NCBI GenBank assembly: GCA_035529695.1
Contig: DATKWD010000102.1
Span: 1-43,270 of the forward strand
Length of the DNA: 43,270 nt
Direction of reading: 5' to 3'
Source of the DNA: DATKWD01 sp035529695
GTDB taxonomy: Bacteria > Actinomycetota > Acidimicrobiia > Acidimicrobiales > Salinilacustritrichaceae
Below the pieces are notes generated by a model. That model saw nothing but the letters and a program-made list of their open reading frames with translations. It made no database searches and was not told the DNA's origin. The position numbers were made by a program, and so were the translations under genes. Shown here one piece after another: positions 34,395-42,256 of the stretch. Positions within the stretch are counted from its first letter, which is position 1; each line of letters starts with the position of its first letter.

Positions 34395-35264
34395 TCAGCC
34401 GAGGGAGACGGTGAGTCCCTCGGATGCGGCCACCACCTCGAGATCATCGCCGGCCAGACCCCGCGCGTGGTCGAGCATGCGATCGACGTCGTCGTCTCCG
34501 TGGCCAGGATCGTGATGGAACAACGCCAACATGCGGGCACCCGACTCCTGTGCCACATGAACGGCGAAGTCGACCGTGCAGTGGCCCCAGTGCGCCTTCT
34601 CGGGGAACTCGGCGACGGTGTACTGGGCGTCGTGGATCACGAGGTCCGCTCCGGCACACAGCTCGAGCACCGGAGCGGTGACCTCGTGGCTGCCGTCGAT
34701 CGGCATCTGGTGATCGCTGAGGTAGGCAACGGTCGCCCCGGCCATGTCGACCCGGTACCCGTTGGTCTGCCCGACATGCGGGACCGGGCGGACCATCACG
34801 GTCGCCCCGTCGAGCTCGAGGGTCTCGCCATCGACGTCGTGGAAGGAGATGGCGCCCCGCAGGTCCGAGACCCGAACGGGGAAGTACGGCGGCCGCATGA
34901 ACTCGGCGAACGCCTCTTCGAGTCCGAGATCCTCGTCCTGGGGCGGTCCGTACACCCGCAGCTCAGCCCCGACCCGGTCGGCCGGGACGAAGAACGGAAG
35001 CCCCTGCACGTGGTCCCAGTGGATGTGGGTGACGAGCGCCGTGCCCCGGAACGACCCGTCCGTGGGCTGGGTGCCTCCCCAGAACCGGAGCCCCGTCCCG
35101 AGGTCGAGCACGATCGGATCGAGACCCGGAGACTCGAGCGCGACGCACGAAGTGTTGCCCCCGTAGCGAGCGGTCATCGGGCACGGACAGGGGGTCGATC
35201 CCCGGACTCCGTAGAACGTGACGTTGAGCAGCGATCCCCCCGGAGGTCTCGTGAAGGGCGCCAA
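34395..35264 (-). CDS. MBL-fold metallo-hydrolase, cyclic-phosphodiesterase-like (COG1235 type)
   Basis: A 280-290-residue metallo-beta-lactamase-fold hydrolase. The N-terminal FYGVRGSTPCP and YGGNTSCVAL are typical of the COG1235/class III phosphodiesterase branch. Metal ligands are in VTHIHWDHVQGLPFF (H-x-H-x-D-H), VPHVGQTNGYRV, DLVIHDAQYT and HWGHCTVDFAV. The substrate is not known; relatives hydrolyse cyclic nucleotides, cyclic ribose phosphates or tRNA ends. The start is uncertain: the longest reading begins at TTG 35264, but similarity starts only at NVTFYGV, about 12 residues later, just behind a GGGGGGA sequence. Confidence 0.85.
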   Translation of the reverse strand: MAPFTRPPGGSLLNVTFYGVRGSTPCPCPMTARYGGNTSCVALESPGLDPIVLDLGTGLRFWGGTQPTDGSFRGTALVTHIHWDHVQGLPFFVPADRVGAELRVYGPPQDEDLGLEEAFAEFMRPPYFPVRVSDLRGAISFHDVDGETLELDGATVMVRPVPHVGQTNGYRVDMAGATVAYLSDHQMPIDGSHEVTAPVLELCAGADLVIHDAQYTVAEFPEKAHWGHCTVDFAVHVAQESGARMLALFHHDPGHGDDDVDRMLDHARGLAGDDLEVVAASEGLTVSLG

Positions 35265-35336
35265 GCTACCGCCGTCGCCTCAGCCACGTTCCACGTGTGA
35301 CGCCTGTCACCTCGGTGCCGGTGTACGTTCGGCGGC

Positions 35337-36212
35337 GTGACCGACCTCACGATCAGCACCGTCGACGCCAACGGTCTCACCTTCGGCCTGCTCGAGATCG
35401 GTGACGGGCCGCTCGCGCTCTGTCTGCACGGCTTCCCGGATTCCGCATGGGGCTGGCGACACCTCCTCCCCGAACTCGCGGATGCCGGGTACCGGGCAGT
35501 CGCGCCCTTCATGCGGGGCTACGCACCGACCTCGGTCCCCGCCGATGGGCGCTACCAGTCCGCTGCACTCGCACTCGACGCCATCGAGATCCACGACGCG
35601 CTCGGCGGCGACGAGCGGGCCGTGATCATCGGTCACGATTGGGGCGCCATGGCGACCTACGGGGCGGCGAACAGCGCACCCGAGCGGTGGTCCAAGGTGG
35701 TCGCCGCAGCCGTGCCGCCGGCAGGTGCCATGGGGTCCGGTTTCCTCCAGTACGACCAACTCCGGCGGAGCTGGTACATGTTCTTCTTCCAGAGCCCGAT
35801 GGCCGAGCTGGTCGTCCCGATGAACGATCTCGAGTTCATCGACCGGCTGTGGGAGGACTGGTCGCCCGGTCACGACGCCTCCGACGACCTGCCCCGCGTC
35901 AAGGCCTGCCTCGCCGACCCGGCCAACCTCAGCGCTGCGCTGGGCTACTACCGCGCCACCCTCGGCGACGGCTACAAGGACCCGACACTCGACGGGCTGC
36001 AGACCGCCGCGGGCGCGCCCACCGCGCAGCCGACCCTCTATCTGCATGGCCGAAGCGACGGATGCGTGGGTGTCGAGCTGGCCGAGGGAGCCGGCGCGTT
36101 CTTGACCCACCCCGACTCGAGGGTCGAGATCTTCGATGGCCTGGGCCATTTCCTGCACCTCGAGCAGCCGGCAGCGGTGAACGAGTCGATCGTCGAGTTC
36201 CTGCGTGGCTGA
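35337..36212 (+). CDS. Alpha/beta hydrolase, epoxide-hydrolase/dehalogenase-like
   Basis: A 291-residue alpha/beta hydrolase of the epoxide hydrolase or haloalkane dehalogenase group. The oxyanion motif is LCLHGFPDSAWGWRHLLPEL, and the nucleophile is the Asp of IIGHDWGAMATYG, as in enzymes that form an aspartyl-ester intermediate. The later acid is probably the Asp of LHGRSDGCV and the base the His in GLGHFLHLEQP. A helical cap lies in between (about residues 130-215). The start is GTG 35337. It overlaps the next gene by eight bases and heads the three-gene operon ending in the selenoprotein gene, which suggests a linked function that is not known. Confidence 0.92.
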   Translation: MTDLTISTVDANGLTFGLLEIGDGPLALCLHGFPDSAWGWRHLLPELADAGYRAVAPFMRGYAPTSVPADGRYQSAALALDAIEIHDALGGDERAVIIGHDWGAMATYGAANSAPERWSKVVAAAVPPAGAMGSGFLQYDQLRRSWYMFFFQSPMAELVVPMNDLEFIDRLWEDWSPGHDASDDLPRVKACLADPANLSAALGYYRATLGDGYKDPTLDGLQTAAGAPTAQPTLYLHGRSDGCVGVELAEGAGAFLTHPDSRVEIFDGLGHFLHLEQPAAVNESIVEFLRG

Positions 36213-37644
36213 CCGGCCAGGCCTTCCCGACGGCCTCGTGGTGGTGGTGAAGCAGGACTGCGCGACGTGCCGACTCGTCGAGCCCGTGCTCGGCGAGCTG
36301 GCGTCACGGTCCGAGCTCACCGTCTACACCCAGGACGACCCTGGCTTCCCGGGAGGTGTCGATCCCGTCGACGACACGTCGCTCGCCGTGTCGTGGCATC
36401 ACGACATCGAGACCGTGCCCTCGCTGCTGCGCGTCGAGGCCGGCGTCGAGACCGAACGAACGGTCGGGTGGCACAGGCAGCGGTGGGAGGCCCTCACGGG
36501 CATCGACGCGCTCGGCGTCGACCTGCCCGACTTCCGTCCCGGGTGCGGGTCGCTGTCGGTCGATCCCGACAAGGTCGACGAACTGCGGGTTCGGTTCGGC
36601 GCTTCGACCCTGCGCAGTCGACGCGTCGAGTTCGCCGAGGCCGAGGACGAGGTCGAGGCCATGTTCGATCGCGGCTGGACCGACGGCTTGCCGGTGGTGC
36701 CGCCGACCGAAGCACGCGTGATGGCCATGCTCGAGGGCACGACTCGTGCGCCCGACGAGGTGATCGCGTCGATCCCGCCGAACCTCGCGGAAGGCACGGT
36801 CGAGAAGATCGCCGTCAATGCAGTGATGGCGGGTTGTCGACCCGAGTACCTGCCGTTCGTCATCGCTGCGGTCGAGGCGAGCTGTTCGGACTCGTTCAAC
36901 ATGCATGGCCTCCTGGCAACCACCTATTTCAGCGGGCCGGTCATCGTCGCCAACGGCCCTGGTACCACCCGCATCGGGATGAACAGCGGGATGAACGCGC
37001 TGGGCCAGGGCAATCGCGCGAACGCCACGATCGGACGAGCCCTCCAGCTGATCATCCGCAACCTCGGCGGGGGTGCCCCCGGCGGTGTCGACCGGGCCAC
37101 CCTGGGGAACCCCGGGAAGTACACGTTCTGCTTCGCCGAGAACGAAGCCGATTCGCCGTGGACATCCCTCGCCGCCGAGCGCGGGTTCGCCGCCGATGCC
37201 ACCACGGTCACGCTCTTCGCCGGCGAAGGCGTCCGTGCCGTGGTGGATCAGCTGAGCAGGAAGCCGGAGTCGCTGGCTCGATCATTCGCCGCGTCACTGC
37301 GCTCGGTCGGGAGCGTCAAGCTGGCGTTGGCGTTCGACGCGATGTTGGTCGTCTCGCCCGAGCACGCCCGGGTCTTCGCCGAAGCCGGCTGGGACAAGGA
37401 CCGCCTGCATGCGGAGTTGGCCGAGCTGCTCACGATCCCCGGCTCCGATCTCGTGCGTGATCATGACGGGATCCAAGAGGGCCTCCCTGAGGGCTTCGCG
37501 GGCTCGGACATCCCGAAGTTCCGTGACGGCGGTCTGCTGATCGTGCACGCGGGCGGCAAGGCCGGCCTGTTCTCTGGCATCATCGGTGGCTGGGTGAGCG
37601 GGGCGTCCGGCAGCCAGACCACGACCGTTGAGGTGAGAACATGA
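36205..37644 (+). CDS. Thioredoxin-like domain fused to a large conserved domain, UGSC partner
   Basis: A 479-residue cytoplasmic protein. Residues 10-110 look like a thioredoxin-fold domain with the CxxC pair in VVKQDCATCRLVEPVLGEL. The remainder (about 155-475) is a conserved domain that I know only as uncharacterised, with RGWTDGLPVVPPTEARVMAM, VNAVMAGCRPEYLPFVIAAV, RIGMNSGMNALGQGNRANAT, NPGKYTFCFAENEADSPW and VHAGGKAGLFSGIIGGWVSG. From memory, this large domain is seen beside UGSC-family genes in other bacteria. It starts at GTG 36205, overlapping the hydrolase gene, and ends overlapping the selenoprotein start as ATGA. A thiol redox role with the UGSC protein is inferred. Confidence 0.85.
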   Translation: MADRPGLPDGLVVVVKQDCATCRLVEPVLGELASRSELTVYTQDDPGFPGGVDPVDDTSLAVSWHHDIETVPSLLRVEAGVETERTVGWHRQRWEALTGIDALGVDLPDFRPGCGSLSVDPDKVDELRVRFGASTLRSRRVEFAEAEDEVEAMFDRGWTDGLPVVPPTEARVMAMLEGTTRAPDEVIASIPPNLAEGTVEKIAVNAVMAGCRPEYLPFVIAAVEASCSDSFNMHGLLATTYFSGPVIVANGPGTTRIGMNSGMNALGQGNRANATIGRALQLIIRNLGGGAPGGVDRATLGNPGKYTFCFAENEADSPWTSLAAERGFAADATTVTLFAGEGVRAVVDQLSRKPESLARSFAASLRSVGSVKLALAFDAMLVVSPEHARVFAEAGWDKDRLHAELAELLTIPGSDLVRDHDGIQEGLPEGFAGSDIPKFRDGGLLIVHAGGKAGLFSGIIGGWVSGASGSQTTTVEVRT

Positions 37645-38150
37645 AGGTGCTCGACCCGACCGACGAGGTCCGTTCTGCCGAGCGATCGGTCAATCCCCGA
37701 CCCGAGGCACTCGACGATCAGGTGGTCGGACTCCTCGACATCTCCAAGGCACGAGGCGACGTGTTCCTCGACCGGGTCGAGGAAGTGCTCAATGGACGAG
37801 GCATCACGACCAAGCGCTACGCCAAGCCGACCTTCACCAAGCCGGCCCCGGTCGATCTCCGCCACGAGATCGCCGAGCAGTGTCACGTGGTGATCGAAGC
37901 ACTGGCCGACTGAGGGTCGTGCACGTCGTGCAGTGTGCACGACATCAGCGATCTGGAGCGCCGAGGCATCGTCGGGGTCTTCGTCGCCTCGAGCGAATTC
38001 ATCAGCGCCGCAGAGACCCAGAGCGCCGCGCTCGGGTTCGCCGCCCCGTCGGTGTTCGTTCCCCACCCGATCCAGGATCGAACCGACACCGAGATCCGGG
38101 CACTGGCCGACGAAGCCGTCGACGAGATCGTGGCCGCCATCACGTCCTGA
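37641..38150 (+). CDS. UGSC-family selenoprotein (in-frame UGA read as selenocysteine)
   Basis: The frame is interrupted by TGA at 37911-37913 (codon 91) and then continues to a stop at 38148-38150, giving 169 residues if the UGA is read as Sec. Before it: VDLRHEIAEQCHVVIEALAD. After it: U-GSCTSCSVHDISDLERRG, then IVGVFVASSEF and SVFVPHPIQD. This is the UGSC family pattern, in which Sec or Cys occupies the first position of [U/C]GSC, and the HDISDLERRGI and VPHPI blocks after the UGA are conserved in it. A perfect hairpin directly follows the UGA. The start ATG overlaps the preceding gene as ATGA. The biochemical role is unknown; a U-x-x-C redox motif is likely. Confidence 0.9.
37916..37943 (+). 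promoter_or_regulatory. Bacterial SECIS-like hairpin
   Basis: Three bases after the UGA, GTCGTGCAC (37916-37924) pairs perfectly with GTGCACGAC (37935-37943) around a ten-base loop, GTCGTGCAGT, whose first base is G. Bacterial SECIS elements are stem-loops inside the coding region just after the UGA that bind SelB. The loop begins 12 bases after the UGA, slightly nearer than commonly quoted. Confidence 0.75.
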
Positions 38151-38196
38151 CCACCGAACCAAGCAGGCTGACCAACGCGCCGACGCGGGCCGGCTC

Positions 38197-39036
38197 TCAG
38201 GGCAACCGGTACTCGCCGTGCTCGAACACCGCCAGCCCGTCGGCGACCACGGTCGCCGCCACGCGAGCAGCGCGCGATGCGTCGGCTGGCCATCCCATCG
38301 TCGCGGCGAGGGCGCTGGCCGAGACTGGGGCTCGCCTGAGCGCATCGACCAGCGCACCGCGTCCCTGACGGTCCGACCCGACGAACGTCGACTGCCGCTC
38401 GCCGGTACCAGCCGTGCCGACCACAGGATCGGGATCAGGCCGACCGGCGGTGTACCAGCGGCACGCCTCCTGGCACGGGCATGTGCCACACGCCGGGTCG
38501 ACAGGCCGACAGACCGTCGCGCCCAGGTCGAGCATCGCCTGGTTCCAGGCCCACCCGTGGCCCGGCGGCACCATCGCATCGGCGAGCTCCTGAGCCTCAC
38601 GGACGCCGAGTGGTCGGCCCGACCAGCGGGCCAACACCCGGGCTGCGTTGGTGTCGACGACGCCGACGTCCCGGTCGAACGCGAAGGCCAGCACGGCGCG
38701 GGCCGTGTACGGGCCGATTCCAGGCAGGTCGAGCAGCGCGGGAAGAACATCGGGCACGTCGCCGTGGTGGTGCGTCACGACGGCCGTCGCGCACCGGTGC
38801 AGGTTGACCGCGCGGCGGTTGTAGCCGAGGCCGGCCCATGCCTCGATCACCGCGCCGACCGGGGCACGCGCACACGCGTCGGCAGTCGGGAACCGGTCGA
38901 GGAACGCCTCGTACTTCGGAACGACGCGTGCGACCTGCGTCTGCTGGAGCATCAGCTCCGAGACGAGCACCGCCCACGGGTCGCGGGTGCGCCGCCAGGG
39001 CAGATCACGGCGGGTGCGCTCGCTCCATGCGAGCAG
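38197..39036 (-). CDS. mutY: A/G-specific adenine DNA glycosylase MutY
   Basis: A DNA glycosylase of about 280 residues that removes adenine mispaired with 8-oxoguanine. The catalytic Glu lies in VSELMLQQTQVARV, the helix-hairpin-helix is LLDLPGIGPYTARAVLAFAF, the catalytic Asp is in VGVVDTNAARVLAR, and the [4Fe-4S] cysteines are spaced C-x6-C-x2-C-x5-C (CRPVDPACGTCPCQEAC). The C-terminal NUDIX-like 8-oxoG domain is absent, as in many short actinobacterial MutY. The start is unresolved: no ATG, GTG or TTG lies near the expected N-terminus. CTG 39036 would fit (then LAWSERTRRDLPWRRT), while GTG 39198 or ATG 39273 lie far inside the preceding gene. Confidence 0.88.
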   Translation of the reverse strand: MLAWSERTRRDLPWRRTRDPWAVLVSELMLQQTQVARVVPKYEAFLDRFPTADACARAPVGAVIEAWAGLGYNRRAVNLHRCATAVVTHHHGDVPDVLPALLDLPGIGPYTARAVLAFAFDRDVGVVDTNAARVLARWSGRPLGVREAQELADAMVPPGHGWAWNQAMLDLGATVCRPVDPACGTCPCQEACRWYTAGRPDPDPVVGTAGTGERQSTFVGSDRQGRGALVDALRRAPVSASALAATMGWPADASRAARVAATVVADGLAVFEHGEYRLP

Positions 39037-39040
39037 CGGG

Positions 39041-39562
39041 TCAGCCGGCGTCGTCGGTCCAGATCTCGTCGTCGTAGGGACGTTGACGAGGCGGTGCTGC
39101 GTCGCGCTTCCAGACCATGACCTTGCGGCGGAAGTAACACACCTCGTCGCCGTGTTGGTTGAGGCCCTTGGTCTCGACCGTGACGATGCCGCGGTCACCC
39201 TTGGAGGTCTCGCGCTTGGACAGCACGCGCGTCTCGGCGTAGATGGTGTCGCCGTGGAAGGTCGGTCTTGCATGCTTCAGCGACTCGACCTCGAGGTTCG
39301 CAACCGCAGCACCACTGACGTCGGGCACGCTCATGCCCAACACCAGGGAGTAGACGAGGTTGCCGACCACCACGTTCCTGCCGTGCACGGTCTCGTTCTC
39401 GGCGAACCACGAGTTGATGTGCAGCGGATGGTGATTCATCGTGATCATGCAGAAGAGGTGGTCGTCGAACTCGGTGATGGTCTTCCCGGGCCAATGCCGG
39501 TAGATGTCGCCGGGCGTAAACTCCTCGTAGTGACGGCCGAACGGACGATCGTGGGTGGTCAC
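39041..39562 (-). CDS. MaoC-like hot-dog hydratase
   Basis: A 173-residue MaoC/hot-dog-fold protein of the acyl-CoA hydratase kind. Landmarks are the N-terminal RHYEEFTPGDIYRHWPGKTI, the catalytic-type stretch TMNHHPLHINSWFAEN (Asp-x4-His in classical hydratases, here with Asn before the His pair), VVGNLVYSLVLGMSV and RPTFHGDTIYAETRVL. This pattern matches the mesaconyl-CoA or beta-methylmalyl-CoA hydratase-like group. GAGG lies five bases before the GTG at 39562. It ends just before mutY; the two share a strand but not an obvious function. Confidence 0.9.
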   Translation of the reverse strand: MTTHDRPFGRHYEEFTPGDIYRHWPGKTITEFDDHLFCMITMNHHPLHINSWFAENETVHGRNVVVGNLVYSLVLGMSVPDVSGAAVANLEVESLKHARPTFHGDTIYAETRVLSKRETSKGDRGIVTVETKGLNQHGDEVCYFRRKVMVWKRDAAPPRQRPYDDEIWTDDAG

Positions 39563-39630
39563 GCATACCTCGCTGTCGTGGACGTGGGACCCGACGAATA
39601 TAGGTCTCCGCGTGCAGAAGGTCAGGCTGA

Positions 39631-42222
39631 GTGAGACGAACGATGCGGGAGGCCTTCGGCCCACCATCGACGGTCCTGCTCCGATCGGCCCGGCCTGCAC
39701 AAGCGGCGCAGGCGTACTGGGAGCTGGTCATCTGGGGCCGTCAGGTCAGCATCATCGCGTTGGGCATCCTGGCGGGGTCGATCCCCGCGGTCGGCGAGAA
39801 CCGGTACCTGGTCTGCGCGCTCCTGATCGTTGTGGTGGTCCCGTACAACATCGTGATGGGCCTCGCGACCCGCAGGCTGGGGAGGGTCCCGACGATCATC
39901 CCGTTCGCCGATCTCCTCTTCGCGGCGATCGTCCTCGTCCTGAGCCCGGAGACCTGGCCAGTGGTGCTGCTGATCACGCTCGGCTCGCTGTCCCTGATGC
40001 CTCTGGCCATCGGCTTTCGCAAAGCCGTGGCCGCGTCGATCGCCGCCACCGTCACCCTCGCGATCGCCGGCGGATTCTCCCTCCCCGCGGGCCAGACGGT
40101 GTTGGGCGTCTCGGGCTTCATCGTCTCGGTGTCGCTCTGCCTGTTCGGGGTCAACGTGATCGCGGGTGGCGAGCGCGATCTGCGTATGCGGCTGACCTCG
40201 ATGATCAGCGACCTCGATGTGGTCGTGTGGGAAGCCGACGCAGGCGGCGCACGGTTCACCTACCTGTCCGATGCCGCCACCCCGGTCATCGGTCACCCGG
40301 CCGCGGACCTCGAGTCGGTCGCCTTCTGGTTCGACTGCGTGCATCCCGATGATCGCGACCGGGCCTGGCGCGAGCGGATCGAAGCCATCGAACGTGGCGG
40401 AACGAGCGAGTCCGAGTACCGCATCGTCAAGCCTGACGGACAGGTCCGTTGGCTCCAGGACGTGATGCGGGTCGAGCACACGCCCGGCGGCGAACCGGTG
40501 CGCTACCGCGGTGTCTCGATCGACATCACCGACCGAAAGGACGTCGAAGGTCAAGTGGCCCTCTACGCGAGCCTGGTCGAAGAGATCTCGACCGCGCTCA
40601 TCGTCGTCCGCCCGACCGACGAGGGCCAGGTACTCGAGCTGATCGCTGCCAACCCGGGCGCTTCCTCGGTCGTCGTCGGCGACCGCGAAGCGCTGATCGG
40701 GCAACCACTTCGGACGGCGATCCCGATGCTCGACGAGACGCTTCGACAACGCATCCTCCGTGTCGCCCGAACCGGCGAGCCATTCGACGCCGATCGCATC
40801 CCTCGCCTCGGCAACGACCCGCAGCGGGTCTATGCCGCCCACGGCTTCCAGCTGCCCGACGGCGCGGTCGGGGTTGCGTTCGACGACGTGACCGAGTCGG
40901 CGCTCACCGCAACGGCACTTCGCCGGCAGGCGCTCCACGACGGCTTGACCGGGCTGCCGAACCGCGCGCTCCTGCACGACCGTCTGCAGCAGGCACTCCG
41001 CGAAGCCGAACGCGCCAAGACCACCGTCGCGCTGATGTTCATGGACCTCGACCACTTCAAGGAGGTCAACGACGCTCTGGGGCACCAGTACGGCGACCGG
41101 CTCCTCGTCGAGCTGTCGAGGCGACTCGAGCGGACCCTTCGCGAGGCCGACACCATCGCCCGCCTCGGGGGCGACGAGTTCGCACTGCTCCTGACCACCA
41201 ACGCCACCGGTGACGGCGCATCGCGGGTGGTCAAGAAGATCCACGACGCGCTGGCCGAGCCCTTCGACATCGACGGCGTCACGATCCAGACCAACGCCTC
41301 GATCGGGATCGCGCTCTACCCCGACCACGCGACGTCTGCCGAACTGCTCACCCAGCGCGCCGACGTCGCGATGTACACCGCCAAACGTGGCGGCGGGGGG
41401 TGGGCGGTCTACTCCCCTGATCACGACCGCTCGAGCGTCGAACGGCTGACGTTGCTCACCGAACTACGCAAGGCGATCGAACAGGACGAGCTCGACCTGC
41501 ACTTCCAGCCGGTCATCGACGTGGGCAGTCGGTCGGTCGTCGGCTGCGAAGCCCTCATCCGGTGGCACCATCCGACCTACGGCCGCCTCAATCCGAGTCT
41601 GGTCATCGAGCTCGCCGAGCTGTCGGGCCTCATCCTCCCGCTCACCCGATGGGTCGCGTCCACCGCGATCCAGACGCTGCACGAATGGAAAGAGGCCGAC
41701 CTTCCCCTGACCATCGCCATCAACCTGTCGGTCCGCAACCTCTATGACCGCAAGCTGGTCGGCTGGTTGTCCGACGAGCTCGACGCCCATGGCATCCCCC
41801 ACGAGCAACTCAAGGTCGAGCTCACCGAGAGCGAGGTCATGGACGATCCGCTGCTCGCCATCGAGGTTCTCGGGGCCCTCAGGGAGATCGGCGTGACCAC
41901 CAGCGTCGACGACTTCGGGACCGGCTACTCGTCCTTGCAGTACCTCAGCCGGCTACCCGTCGCGGAGATCAAGATCGACCAGTCCTTCGTCGCCAACATG
42001 ATCGAGACCGAGGAGGATCTGACGATCGTCAACACCGTGATCGATCTCGCTCACAACCTCGGGATGACCGTGCTCGCCGAGGGAGTCGAGGACGACCTCA
42101 CCCTTCGCCGTCTCGAGGAGCTCGGCTGCGACCGCGCCCAGGGCTATCTCATCGGCAAGCCGAGCCCGATCACCGACTTCCTCGACGTCGTCACACAATG
42201 GGAGACCTCCCAAGAGATGTGA
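39631..42222 (+). CDS. Membrane PAS-GGDEF-EAL protein, c-di-GMP turnover
   Basis: An 863-residue inner-membrane protein. About six membrane helices occupy residues 33-180 (VSIIALGILAGSIPAV, YLVCALLIVVVVPYNIVMGL, LLFAAIVLVLSP and others). A PAS domain follows (about 192-308, with YRIVKPDGQVRWLQDVMRVE), then a second less clear sensor region. The GGDEF domain is intact (LGGDEF, about 513-517) with RxxD (READ) upstream. The EAL domain starts near residue 640 (CEALIRW) with NLSVRN, ELTESEVM, DDFGTGYSSLQYL, IKIDQSF, LAEGVED and QGYLIGKP, all catalytic residues present. Both synthesis and hydrolysis of c-di-GMP are possible. The start is GTG 39631, or ATG 39643. Confidence 0.95.
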   Translation: MRRTMREAFGPPSTVLLRSARPAQAAQAYWELVIWGRQVSIIALGILAGSIPAVGENRYLVCALLIVVVVPYNIVMGLATRRLGRVPTIIPFADLLFAAIVLVLSPETWPVVLLITLGSLSLMPLAIGFRKAVAASIAATVTLAIAGGFSLPAGQTVLGVSGFIVSVSLCLFGVNVIAGGERDLRMRLTSMISDLDVVVWEADAGGARFTYLSDAATPVIGHPAADLESVAFWFDCVHPDDRDRAWRERIEAIERGGTSESEYRIVKPDGQVRWLQDVMRVEHTPGGEPVRYRGVSIDITDRKDVEGQVALYASLVEEISTALIVVRPTDEGQVLELIAANPGASSVVVGDREALIGQPLRTAIPMLDETLRQRILRVARTGEPFDADRIPRLGNDPQRVYAAHGFQLPDGAVGVAFDDVTESALTATALRRQALHDGLTGLPNRALLHDRLQQALREAERAKTTVALMFMDLDHFKEVNDALGHQYGDRLLVELSRRLERTLREADTIARLGGDEFALLLTTNATGDGASRVVKKIHDALAEPFDIDGVTIQTNASIGIALYPDHATSAELLTQRADVAMYTAKRGGGGWAVYSPDHDRSSVERLTLLTELRKAIEQDELDLHFQPVIDVGSRSVVGCEALIRWHHPTYGRLNPSLVIELAELSGLILPLTRWVASTAIQTLHEWKEADLPLTIAINLSVRNLYDRKLVGWLSDELDAHGIPHEQLKVELTESEVMDDPLLAIEVLGALREIGVTTSVDDFGTGYSSLQYLSRLPVAEIKIDQSFVANMIETEEDLTIVNTVIDLAHNLGMTVLAEGVEDDLTLRRLEELGCDRAQGYLIGKPSPITDFLDVVTQWETSQEM

Positions 42223-42256
42223 GCAGCTCGGTTCGGCCTGGATAATCTCGCCCGTC

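Noticed and set aside
37935..38150. A separate 71-codon gene starting at GTG 37935
   Set aside because: Its sequence is the conserved C-terminal half of the UGSC protein, the proposed start lies inside the hairpin, and no ribosome site precedes it. Read-through of the UGA explains it better.
39622..41424. A 600-codon minus-strand frame antisense to the GGDEF-EAL gene
   Set aside because: Biased composition with repeated Asp/Arg/Gly, opposed to a full-length recognised signalling gene.
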